NCBI GenBank assembly: GCA_038531945.1 | Contig: JBCBBH010000002.1 | Coordinates: 434,001 to 498,000 of the forward strand | Direction: 5' to 3' | DNA: 64,000 nt | From: CALBPI01 sp038531945 | Lineage (GTDB): Bacteria > Pseudomonadota > Gammaproteobacteria > Steroidobacterales > Woeseiaceae | Part shown: positions 34,182 to 42,291 of the stretch, one piece after another | Layout of the letters: every line of letters starts with the position of its first letter | Position numbering within the stretch: position 1 is the first letter of the stretch | Translations under genes and position numbers: made by a program | The notes under the pieces: generated by a model | Told to the model about the DNA's origin: nothing | The model's input: the letters and a program-made list of their open reading frames with translations, nothing else | The model's database searches: none

Positions 34182-34187
34182 TATAAT
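34182..34187 (+). promoter_or_regulatory. -10 box upstream of ugd
   Basis: TATAAT matches the consensus -10 exactly and would start transcription about 30 bases before the ugd ATG. The -35 position is poor; TTGACG at 34133-34138 is too far away (43 bases). A separate ugd promoter is therefore plausible but not certain. Confidence 0.4.
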
Positions 34188-34222
34188 CCCCGCTGCGCAA
34201 AACGAGCAGCAGTGAGTCTAAG

Positions 34223-35551
34223 ATGCGATTAACAATATTCGGGTCTGGTTATGTTGGCCTAGTCACCGGCGCGTGCATGGCAGAAATGGGCAACGAAGTG
34301 GTGTGCGTTGATATCGATGCCGGCAAAATCGAGCGTCTTAACAATGGCGAAGTGCCGATCTATGAGCCCGGGTTGGATGCGTATATAGAACGCAATTTCA
34401 AAGCCGGGCGCCTGAGTTTTACGACCGACGTTGAGAAGGGCGTGAAGCACGGAACCTTCCAGTTCATCGCGGTTGGTACGCCGCCCGACGAGGACGGATC
34501 GGCAGACCTGCAATATGTCCTCGCAGTCGCTGAATCGATCGCCAAACATATGGATGACTACAAGGTCGTCATCGATAAATCGACGGTGCCGGTGGGGACG
34601 GCGGATCGTGTCGCCCAGAAAATCACTGACACCCTTCAAAGCCGCGGCGCCGATATTGACTTCGATGTGGTGTCGAATCCGGAGTTTTTGAAAGAAGGTG
34701 CAGCGATCGGCGATTTCATGAAGCCTGATCGAATCATTGTTGGCACCGATAACACGCGGTCGGCAGATCTGATGCGCGCGCTCTATGAGCCATTCAATCG
34801 CAATCACGAAAAACTGATTGTCATGGATGTGCGGTCTGCAGAGTTAACGAAGTATGCTGCCAATGCGATGTTGGCAACGAAGATCAGCTTTATGAATGAG
34901 CTCGCGAATCTGGCAGAACGCTTCGAGGCGGACATCGAGAAGGTTCGAATTGGCATTGGCTCGGACCCGCGAATTGGTTACCACTTTATCTACCCTGGCG
35001 CCGGGTATGGCGGTTCCTGTTTTCCCAAAGATGTGCAGGCACTGGCGCGATCTGCAAAAGAGGCGGGGTATACCGCGCGCCTACTGGATGCGGTTGAGGC
35101 GGTCAATGGCGATCAGAAGCGAAAGCTGTTCCATAAGCTTTCATCACACTACGGGGACAACCTCGCTGGAAAGACGATCGCGGTGTGGGGTTTGGCCTTT
35201 AAGCCGAAAACGGACGATATGCGCGAAGCGCCGAGTCGGGTGTTGATCGAAGCGTTGTGGGACGCCGGCGCAAAAGTGAGAGCTTACGATCCAGAGGCCG
35301 CCGGAGAGGCCGCGAGGATTTACGGAGAGCGGGATGATTTGGTGCTCTGCGATAGTGCGGCAGCAGCCTTGGATGGGGCGAATGCGCTCGCTGTTGTTAC
35401 GGAGTGGCAGGAGTTTCGGAGTCCGGACTTCGATTTGCTAACAGCGAAAATTCTGGATCGGGTGATTGTCGATGGTCGGAACCTTTTCGATCCTGAGCAA
35501 ATGGCCCAGAAAGGATTTCACTACTACGCAATAGGACGAGGCCTCAAATAA
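34223..35551 (+). CDS. ugd: UDP-glucose 6-dehydrogenase
   Basis: A 442-residue UDP-glucose/GDP-mannose dehydrogenase family enzyme of bacterial Ugd/TuaD length. The NAD fold starts MRLTIFGSGYVGLVTGACMA. NPEFLKEGAAIGDFMKPDRI, the thiohemiacetal-forming Cys266 in GYGGSCFPKDVQAL, and AVWGLAFKPKTDDMREAPS are intact. It oxidises UDP-glucose to UDP-glucuronate, implying uronic acid in one or both polysaccharides. A perfect TATAAT lies 35 bases upstream of the ATG. It is followed by a 181-base gap before the phosphohexomutase gene. Confidence 0.96.
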   Translation: MRLTIFGSGYVGLVTGACMAEMGNEVVCVDIDAGKIERLNNGEVPIYEPGLDAYIERNFKAGRLSFTTDVEKGVKHGTFQFIAVGTPPDEDGSADLQYVLAVAESIAKHMDDYKVVIDKSTVPVGTADRVAQKITDTLQSRGADIDFDVVSNPEFLKEGAAIGDFMKPDRIIVGTDNTRSADLMRALYEPFNRNHEKLIVMDVRSAELTKYAANAMLATKISFMNELANLAERFEADIEKVRIGIGSDPRIGYHFIYPGAGYGGSCFPKDVQALARSAKEAGYTARLLDAVEAVNGDQKRKLFHKLSSHYGDNLAGKTIAVWGLAFKPKTDDMREAPSRVLIEALWDAGAKVRAYDPEAAGEAARIYGERDDLVLCDSAAAALDGANALAVVTEWQEFRSPDFDLLTAKILDRVIVDGRNLFDPEQMAQKGFHYYAIGRGLK

Positions 35552-35590
35552 AACCTGGGCCACGGACGCGACGAAAACATGTTAGTGAAC

Positions 35591-35608
35591 ACGGGTTCAG
35601 CCCGTTTA
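35591..35608 (+). terminator. Weak hairpin after ugd
   Basis: ACGGG and CCCGT pair around a 5-base loop and are followed by TTAA rather than a real T-run. It lies about 40 bases after the ugd stop. It is at best a weak terminator or RNA end-stabiliser. The rest of the 181-base gap up to the phosphohexomutase shows no clear promoter. Confidence 0.25.
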
Positions 35609-35732
35609 ACTGGACTCTCGCATGTCGTCGAACTTTCGCTGTTGTTCCTATGCGAGGATGGCGGGACTGACTCGCAGGTGACTTCAGGTATCGAAGGAGC
35701 CAACTTCTACATGCAGACGGGGAGCGGACACA

Positions 35733-37097
35733 ATGCCAATAGAGATAACAAGCTTTAAAGCCTATGACGTTCGCGGCAGGCTGCCGGATCAGTTGAATGA
35801 AGATATCGCGTTCAGGATCGGCAACGCAATGGCTCAATACCTCGACGCAAAACGCATCGTATTGGGGCGCGACATTCGACTGTCCAGCGAGGCGCTCGCT
35901 GACGCTGTCGCGGCGGGCCTGATGCAAGCCGGTGTCGAAGTCCTTGATATAGGACTCGGTGGCACAGAGATGGTGTACTTCGCGACCGGTGCGCTGAAAG
36001 CGGATGGCGGGATCATGGTGACGGCGAGTCACAATCCGAAAGACTACAACGGACTCAAGCTGGTCCGTGAAGACTCGAAACCGATCAGTGCTGACACAGG
36101 GTTGAAGAGAATTCGTGAAATCGCGGAAGCCGACCTGCGCCTCTCAGTCGATGCGAAAGGGAAAAGAACGGCAACCGACACCAGCAAAGCCTACATAGAG
36201 CACTTACTCTCTTACATCGATGTCGAGAAGTTGCGACCATTGAAAATAGTCGTCAACGCTGGCAATGGCGGAGCCGGTCCGACTCTGGATCGTCTGGCGG
36301 AACACCTGCCTTTCGAATTCGTGCGGGTGAATCATGAACCCGATGGGAATTTTCCGAACGGCGTTCCGAATCCGATGCTCGAGCAAAATCGGCTGTCGAC
36401 AGCACAAGCTGTCCGAGATTCGGGCGCGGACTTTGGTATCGCCTGGGACGGCGATTTCGATCGTTGTTTTCCGTTTGATGAATCGGGAGCATTTATCGAG
36501 GGCTACTACATCGTTGGTTTGTTGGCGGGCCGTGTTCTTTCCACGGAACGAGGTGGTGGTGTCGTTCACGACCCGCGCCTGACCTGGAACACGACTGAGG
36601 TTGTTGAGTCCTGCGGTGGCCATGTTATTCAGAGCAAATCCGGCCATTCATTCATGAAGGCCGTGATGCGACAGGAAAACGCCGCTTATGGTGGCGAGAT
36701 GAGTGCGCATCACTATTTTCGCGATTTCTTCTTCTGCGATAGTGGAATGATTCCCTGGTTGCTGATCGCCGAGATTCTGTCGCAGGAGAACAAACCGCTG
36801 TCAGAATTGGTGGCTGAGCGAATTGCAAAGTTTCCGACCAGCGGTGAAATCAATCGTCGCGTTGCAGATGCGTCGGCGGTTATGGAGCGCGTTTGGGATC
36901 GCTACATCGAATCGGCCGTGAAATCCGAGCGCGTCGACGGCATCGGCCTCGAGTTCGAAAACTGGCGCTTCAATCTGCGAGCCTCAAACACTGAGCCAGT
37001 AATCCGATTGAATGTTGAGAGCAGAGGGGATGCTCAATTGATGCGCCGGAAGACTCAACAGTTGCTCGACGATATTGGCGGTGAAATTGCCGATTAG
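35733..37097 (+). CDS. Phosphomannomutase/phosphoglucomutase (ManB/AlgC-like)
   Basis: A 454-residue alpha-D-phosphohexomutase with four domains. The phosphoserine loop is TASHNPKDYNGLKLV (Ser99), the metal loop is WDGDFDRCFPFDE, the sugar-specificity loop is GGEMSAHHYFRDFFF, and the phosphate-binding loop is RASNTEPVIRLNVES. The GEMSAHHYF loop is that of PMM/PGM (AlgC) enzymes that act on both mannose and glucose phosphates. It would feed GDP-mannose and UDP-glucose pools. It sits between the two polysaccharide clusters and could serve both. Confidence 0.94.
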   Translation: MPIEITSFKAYDVRGRLPDQLNEDIAFRIGNAMAQYLDAKRIVLGRDIRLSSEALADAVAAGLMQAGVEVLDIGLGGTEMVYFATGALKADGGIMVTASHNPKDYNGLKLVREDSKPISADTGLKRIREIAEADLRLSVDAKGKRTATDTSKAYIEHLLSYIDVEKLRPLKIVVNAGNGGAGPTLDRLAEHLPFEFVRVNHEPDGNFPNGVPNPMLEQNRLSTAQAVRDSGADFGIAWDGDFDRCFPFDESGAFIEGYYIVGLLAGRVLSTERGGGVVHDPRLTWNTTEVVESCGGHVIQSKSGHSFMKAVMRQENAAYGGEMSAHHYFRDFFFCDSGMIPWLLIAEILSQENKPLSELVAERIAKFPTSGEINRRVADASAVMERVWDRYIESAVKSERVDGIGLEFENWRFNLRASNTEPVIRLNVESRGDAQLMRRKTQQLLDDIGGEIAD

Positions 37098-37163
37098 TGA
37101 GACAGTTCACGAGAACGTCACAGCAAATTCGTTAACATAAAGCTCGTTCGGCGCACTGTCTCA
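37098..37163. promoter_or_regulatory. 9-bp dyad upstream of the XrtA-type priming transferase
   Basis: TGAGACAGT (37098-37106) and ACTGTCTCA (37155-37163) form a perfect 9-bp inverted repeat with 48 bases between. The left arm begins directly after the phosphohexomutase stop codon. GTTAAC also occurs twice in the same 111-base gap (about 37131 and 37197). The 10-mer GAGACAGTTC recurs at 58732-58741 in front of the secreted ConA-like gene. It may be an operator pair for the XrtA locus or a long-loop RNA stem. Confidence 0.35.
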
Positions 37164-37208
37164 GAGGGGTAGAGGCGATGCTGCCGTAGAAAAACGTTAA
37201 CACGCGAA

Positions 37209-38615
37209 ATGCGAACCATGGCCATTAGACTCTTCGATCACTATATCTCCCTGCCCGTTGCGATCCTGGTGATCACAGAGATGCTGGTTGCCAGTGCCGC
37301 GATCTGTATCGGCACAATGCTGGCCGTTCAATTCGGGTGGGTACCCCCTCCGGCATCAGCCGCCATCGAAACATCACGGATCGTCGCCGTATGCGGCATG
37401 TTGTTTCTGTCGTTGGCTGCAATGGGCTTGTATCGAATTGCGCTGCGGGCAACGTTCGCCGGGGTTGCGGCTCGGGTGATCACTGCTGTGGTATTAACGG
37501 GGATGGCCCTGCCGTTCATGTACTACTTTTTTCGTGGCTTGTACATGACGCCTGGCACTTTGACGCTCTCAAGTGTCCTCGCACTCATCGGTTTGCTCGG
37601 CGTCAGGTATCTGTTTTTGAAACTGGTCGACGAGAGTCTGTTCAAACGTCGAATTCTGGTTCTTGGTGCCGGTAAACGAGCGGAGCAGTTTCTTCAGCTG
37701 CGGCGGCAGTCGGATCAGAGAGGTTTCAAGCTCGTTCGATTTATCGCGATGGTTGGGGATCTGGACTCCGAAGTTCCGAAGAAGCGCGTCCGGCCATTGC
37801 CAAGTTCGCTGATCGATTACTGTCGACGTCATGAAATCGACGAAATCGTAATTGCGCTCGACGATCGGCGCGGGTCGCTCCCGATTCGGGAATTGCTGGA
37901 GTGCCGGCTTGAGAGCATCGACATCACGGATGTCATGAGTTTTCTCGAGCGAGAAACCGGCAAGCTGAACCTCACGCTTGTAAGCCCAAGTTGGTTGATT
38001 TTTGAGGGCGGTTTCCGCAGACAATTACCGAGGCGCATCGCGCAGCGGGTGTTCGATGTGGTATCGAGCAGCATTGTTTTGGTGCTTGCCTCTCCCATTA
38101 TGATCGTCACCGCATTGCTGATTTTGATGGAGGACGGCAGGCCCGTCTTCTATCGTCAACGCCGTGTTGGTCAAGGCAACACCGTTTTCAATGTTCTAAA
38201 GTTTCGAAGTATGCGGACCGATGCCGAGGCAGCCGGCAAAGCAGTTTGGGCCAAAAAGGACGATGACCGGATTACCCGCGTTGGCAACGTGATACGGAAG
38301 CTTCGAATCGACGAATTGCCGCAGTTGATCAATGTGTTGGCAGGGCAGATGAGCGTTGTCGGGCCGCGACCCGAACGACCCGAGTTTGTTGAGACGTTGT
38401 CGGAGCAAATTCCCTACTACCTTGAGCGGCATCGTGTGCGGCCCGGAATTACGGGCTGGGCGCAGTTGTGTTATCCGTATGGGTCTTCGGAGAAAGATGC
38501 GTTTGAAAAGCTGCAGTACGATCTGTACTACGTTAAGAACCGGACGTTGGTGTTCGATTTCATGATCTTACTGCAAACCGCCGAGGTTGTTCTTTGGCAG
38601 AAAGGCGCGCGATAG
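37209..38615 (+). CDS. TIGR03013 (XrtA/PEP-CTERM) priming sugar transferase
   Basis: A 468-residue polyprenyl phosphate sugar phosphotransferase. Four N-terminal transmembrane helices are followed by a CoA-binding-like Rossmann segment (RRILVLGAGKRAEQFLQLRR) and a C-terminal catalytic domain. That domain has VFYRQRRVGQGNTVFNVLKF, RIDELPQLINVLAGQ with the Asp-Glu pair, VGPRPERPEFV and RPGITGWAQLCYPYGSS. The last block and length are typical of TIGR03013, the priming enzyme of exosortase A exopolysaccharide loci. ATG 37218 (starting AIRLFDHY) is an alternative start three codons later. It is the first gene of the XrtA locus and the larger of two priming enzymes here. Confidence 0.9.
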   Translation: MRTMAIRLFDHYISLPVAILVITEMLVASAAICIGTMLAVQFGWVPPPASAAIETSRIVAVCGMLFLSLAAMGLYRIALRATFAGVAARVITAVVLTGMALPFMYYFFRGLYMTPGTLTLSSVLALIGLLGVRYLFLKLVDESLFKRRILVLGAGKRAEQFLQLRRQSDQRGFKLVRFIAMVGDLDSEVPKKRVRPLPSSLIDYCRRHEIDEIVIALDDRRGSLPIRELLECRLESIDITDVMSFLERETGKLNLTLVSPSWLIFEGGFRRQLPRRIAQRVFDVVSSSIVLVLASPIMIVTALLILMEDGRPVFYRQRRVGQGNTVFNVLKFRSMRTDAEAAGKAVWAKKDDDRITRVGNVIRKLRIDELPQLINVLAGQMSVVGPRPERPEFVETLSEQIPYYLERHRVRPGITGWAQLCYPYGSSEKDAFEKLQYDLYYVKNRTLVFDFMILLQTAEVVLWQKGAR

Positions 38616-38660
38616 CAAGTTCCCGATTCCTATCTCGGCGTACGTCGGTATAGTCGGGGC

Positions 38661-40709
38661 ATGGGGTTCATTCAAGCAGGGTATCTGACGGCGGCCGTCG
38701 CGTGGCTACTACTAGCCGGCATGCTGCTGGTCAATCGTCGTTTCCGTTGGCCTGACAACTTTGTGATCGCCATGGCTATCCTGATGTCCGGCTGGGCGGC
38801 AGTGATGGCATGGGCGGCAGGATACGTTACCTCGATCGGTTTGATTATCGGCATCGACACGGTGCACGGAGCGGCGCTGTTGCTGTTTCTCGGACAGCTC
38901 GTCAGTCGTGGCAATAGCAACCCCTGGCGCCGTTGGTTTTCGCACTCCCCGTGGCTGCTGTTGCTCGTTTCTGCGGCCTTTGTGTGGAGGTCCCTGACCA
39001 GCGACAGCGTCGATTTCAATTTCTCTTACTATTTCATTGTTAGCATCTCGATCATCGGTTTGCTCGCGGTCGAGCAGATTTATCGGAATGCAGATCGCGC
39101 GGGTCGACGACTGGCCACCTTGGTTGCGACCTCGTTCGGTTTCGTCCTGACGTTCGATTTGTTTGTTTATTCGAATGCAATTCTGTTGGGCGCTTTGGAC
39201 GAGCAACTCTGGGCGGTTAGAGGGTTCGTCAACGCCCTTGTGGTGCCAGTACTCCTGTTTGCCTTGAAGCAAAACATCAGCGCCGAGCGTGGCTTGTTCG
39301 TTTCGAGGCAGGTGGTGTTCTATTCGTCCACGTTGATTGGTGTGGGTGCTTACCTCGTCGCCGTGGCGTTTGCGGGTGCGTTCATCCAGGAGCGTGGCGG
39401 CGAATGGGGCGGTCAGCTTCGCGGGCTGTTCTTCGTCGCCAGCTTGTTGCTACTGATTTTGACGGTTTTTTCTCCGGCACTGCGGCGGCGGTTACGGGTG
39501 TTCATTGCCACGCATTTTTATGCGAATCGTTACGATTACCGCGAGGAGTGGCTCAAGCTGATTCGACGGTTGGCGCAGGATAATCGGCGCGCCCCGATGC
39601 CGAACCTCTGTCTTGACGCGTTGGCAGACATCATCGAAAGCCCTGCTGCAGTGCTCTGGTTAAAATCCACGGAGGGTGAAGTGTATGACCAGGCAGCCAT
39701 GCTCGGATCCGATTCCGCGCCGGAAACATTAACCAAAGATGACCCGGTGATTGGGTTTCTGCTGCAACGGGGTTGGGTGATCGATGGGCGCGAGGCTCTG
39801 CGAGATCCGGAACACTACGACCATTGGTTTGACGTCAGCGAGGATCGTGTCGTGACACATGACAGAATCATCGTCCCAATGATGTTGGAGGGTGAACTCG
39901 TGGGTGTGGCGGCGCTGGTTCGGCCGGCCGGGATGCCGTTGCTCAACTTCGAAGACCACGATCTATTGCGAACAGTCGGACAGCAGCTCGCCGTGTTCCT
40001 GCAACGCGATCGTTCGCAAGATGAGCTGGCTTCCGCGAGGCAGTTCGATGTGTTCAATCGGTTTACTGCGTTCGTAATGCATGATCTAAAAAACCTGATC
40101 GCTCAACAGAGTCTGGTCGTGAAGAATGCGGAAAAACACAAATCCAACCCAGAATTTATAGATGATGCAATTGCCACCATCGCCAACTCCGTCGGCCGCA
40201 TGGAGCGGTTGCTCGCAACGCTCAACCGGCAGAATCAACCCGAATCGGTGAAGACAATTGCGCTTTGCCAGCTGCTCACGCAAGTGGTTGCGGAGACGGC
40301 AACCCGTAAACCTGTTCCTGCGCTGGAGTGCGCGGACGGCGAATTTCCTGTGCGCGCCGATCCAGACCGGCTCGGTGCGGTTTTGGGGCATCTGATCCGA
40401 AACGCTCAAGATGCAACGAACGACCGCGGCGGATCAGTGAAAGTCTCTCTCTCCCGCGAAGGGTCGAATGCACGCGTTTCCATCGAAGACGAAGGCGTGG
40501 GAATGACGGGAACTTTTATCCGCGAGCAATTGTTCCGGCCATTTGTTTCGACAAAAGGCGCGCAAGGCATGGGAATCGGTGCATTCCAGGCGCGAGAGTA
40601 CATTTCGCAGCTAGGTGGTGGTCTGTCCGTCGACTCTTCCGTGGATCAGGGAACAGAGTTTGTCGTACTGCTGCCGCTGAGCGAGAGTGTGAACCCGATC
40701 ACGGTCTGA
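38661..40709 (+). CDS. prsK: XrtA/PEP-CTERM system sensor histidine kinase PrsK
   Basis: A 682-residue membrane histidine kinase. About eight transmembrane helices fill residues 1-270, a GAF domain follows (about 300-455), then the phospho-acceptor box AFVMHDLKNLIAQQSLVV (His474). The ATPase domain has the N box GHLIRNAQDA, the G1 box EDEGVGMTG and the G2 box KGAQGMGIGAFQ. The domain order and HDLKN box match PrsK of exosortase A loci. Its normal partner is PrsR, a sigma-54-dependent response regulator usually encoded next; here the next gene is XrtA itself after a 139-base gap, so PrsK is an orphan in this window. Confidence 0.92.
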   Translation: MGFIQAGYLTAAVAWLLLAGMLLVNRRFRWPDNFVIAMAILMSGWAAVMAWAAGYVTSIGLIIGIDTVHGAALLLFLGQLVSRGNSNPWRRWFSHSPWLLLLVSAAFVWRSLTSDSVDFNFSYYFIVSISIIGLLAVEQIYRNADRAGRRLATLVATSFGFVLTFDLFVYSNAILLGALDEQLWAVRGFVNALVVPVLLFALKQNISAERGLFVSRQVVFYSSTLIGVGAYLVAVAFAGAFIQERGGEWGGQLRGLFFVASLLLLILTVFSPALRRRLRVFIATHFYANRYDYREEWLKLIRRLAQDNRRAPMPNLCLDALADIIESPAAVLWLKSTEGEVYDQAAMLGSDSAPETLTKDDPVIGFLLQRGWVIDGREALRDPEHYDHWFDVSEDRVVTHDRIIVPMMLEGELVGVAALVRPAGMPLLNFEDHDLLRTVGQQLAVFLQRDRSQDELASARQFDVFNRFTAFVMHDLKNLIAQQSLVVKNAEKHKSNPEFIDDAIATIANSVGRMERLLATLNRQNQPESVKTIALCQLLTQVVAETATRKPVPALECADGEFPVRADPDRLGAVLGHLIRNAQDATNDRGGSVKVSLSREGSNARVSIEDEGVGMTGTFIREQLFRPFVSTKGAQGMGIGAFQAREYISQLGGGLSVDSSVDQGTEFVVLLPLSESVNPITV

Positions 40710-40848
40710 GTTTTGATCGGGTTCCTTACCGCTCGGATAATCTTGAGATAGTATCTGAGGCGCTAGACGGGCTGGCACGGCGGACACTCCACTGCAACTT
40801 TCGCGAATCCAATCTTCCCATCGGGATTTTCGACTGGACCGACATTCT

Positions 40849-42276
40849 TTGTATCTATGCGGTCTTGTCGGAGCACTGACGCTCGCATTCTGGCCTGGTG
40901 TTCAGCATCTCGCTTCCAGTTGGATCGGTAACGACAACTACTCCCACGGGTTGTTGCTTATGCCGATTTCGCTGTTTCTGCTATCTGAGGTAATGCGAGA
41001 TACCGAGACCGGTCAGCCAGATACCATGAGTCTCGGCTTGGCGGTGATATTGGCGGTTTTTTTGGCGGTCGGCCAGTTGCTCGGATTGGTAGTCGTGTTT
41101 CAGCTTTTTGCGCCAATTCTGGTTTTGATGCTGTTGACGTTCTGTTACGGCCGAAAAGCGTTTTTGGCGTTGCTCGCCCCGGCACTGCTCCTGTATTTTT
41201 CGATACCCATCTGGGATGCGATTAACCCGGTATTGCAGTCGCTGACAGTGTCGGCGGTCAGTCGTATCGTCTACTTTGTGGGTATTCCGGCATTCGTCAG
41301 CGGCAATCAGGTTACGGTGTCGACTGGTGTATTCGAGATTGCAGCTGGCTGCAGCGGTCTCAGGTTCTTCATTATCAGTACAGCAGTGGCTGCGTTGTAC
41401 GGCCATTGGTATGTTGCACGTGTCAGCCATGCCGTGGTTCTTATTCTTCTTGCTGCAATGATCGCGATTGTGGGGAACTGGATAAGAGTCTTGGTTGTTA
41501 TTCAGATGGGCGTGCATTTGGGTATCGATCATCCACAAGTCGTAGATCACGATTTCGTCGGTTGGGTGGTTTTTGTAGGAACCATGATTGTCTGGTTTTG
41601 GATTGCCTCCAAAGTGCCCGAGAAGTCGGCCAAAGAAACCAATAGACACGGTGTTTCGCCGCGGGCGGTGAGACCCCTGATTGCCATGGGCGTCTGTGGC
41701 GTCGCCGCACTATGCGCTACTGTTTTACAAGCATCACTAGTGTCCAGCGCTGAGGCAAGCCCGCCGAAACTCTCTGAATCCGGCACGTCTCGGGTGGGTG
41801 CATGCGGGACTTGGCAGAGCGAATACGCGTCCACGACAGCTGTACAGAGAAGCGCATTTGTGCGGCAGGGGGAGGCGCTTTGTCTCGATCTCGTTTGGTA
41901 CAGTTCTCATCGCCAGGCGGCGCTGGCATCAGCCGACGAATGGAGTCTAGTGGGCGTACGGAGAAAGCACGTTGCCTCGGTTGACACATATGCCATCGGC
42001 CAGGGAGAAACCGTGGTTGTTGTGACCAAGGCAAACGGCGACGGCTTGTGGGTTGCCGAGCGCAGCTTTGTTGGAGACCGGGTGGTGAAACACACGTTGC
42101 AAGAACGTTGGTTGCGGTTACTGGCCTTGATGAACGGTCAACTCGACCGGAGTGTCATTGCGATTGCGCAGCGCTGTGACTCGGATTGCCGGGCTGGGTT
42201 TCGGTCGGGGGAGTATCCCGTTGACATTCGGTCCGCATTGGACGCCGCGGTTCGCGATCAACTCGTTTCGAATTGA
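40849..42276 (+). CDS. xrtA: Exosortase A with EpsI-like C-terminal domain
   Basis: A 475-residue polytopic transpeptidase-like protein. The N-terminal half has eight helices with the exosortase triad: Cys168 in FEIAAGCSGLRFF, Arg213 in GNWIRVLVV and His234 in DHPQVVDHDFVGW. After a final helix (about 270-290) comes a periplasmic region with the EpsI-like block ALCLDLVWYSSHRQAALASA. XrtA cleaves PEP-CTERM tags and is thought to attach the protein to a carrier. Start choice is open: TTG 40849 is used because the frame has no ATG after the stop at 40756-40758 and because it starts directly before the first helix. No ribosome site is clear, so a CTG or other start slightly upstream is possible. 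Confidence 0.9.
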   Translation: MYLCGLVGALTLAFWPGVQHLASSWIGNDNYSHGLLLMPISLFLLSEVMRDTETGQPDTMSLGLAVILAVFLAVGQLLGLVVVFQLFAPILVLMLLTFCYGRKAFLALLAPALLLYFSIPIWDAINPVLQSLTVSAVSRIVYFVGIPAFVSGNQVTVSTGVFEIAAGCSGLRFFIISTAVAALYGHWYVARVSHAVVLILLAAMIAIVGNWIRVLVVIQMGVHLGIDHPQVVDHDFVGWVVFVGTMIVWFWIASKVPEKSAKETNRHGVSPRAVRPLIAMGVCGVAALCATVLQASLVSSAEASPPKLSESGTSRVGACGTWQSEYASTTAVQRSAFVRQGEALCLDLVWYSSHRQAALASADEWSLVGVRRKHVASVDTYAIGQGETVVVVTKANGDGLWVAERSFVGDRVVKHTLQERWLRLLALMNGQLDRSVIAIAQRCDSDCRAGFRSGEYPVDIRSALDAAVRDQLVSN

Positions 42277-42291
42277 AGGAGCAGGGTAGGA

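Noticed and set aside
40773..40789. CTGGCACG upstream of XrtA resembling a sigma-54 -24 box
   Set aside because: The -12 part reads ACACT instead of TTGCW, so no promoter is called; kept only as a remark on the prsR gap.
40328..40879. 183-codon open frame across the prsK end and the gap, as a candidate remnant regulator
   Set aside because: It is out of frame with prsK over most of its length, very Arg-rich and shows no receiver, AAA+ or HTH motif; it is a shadow frame.
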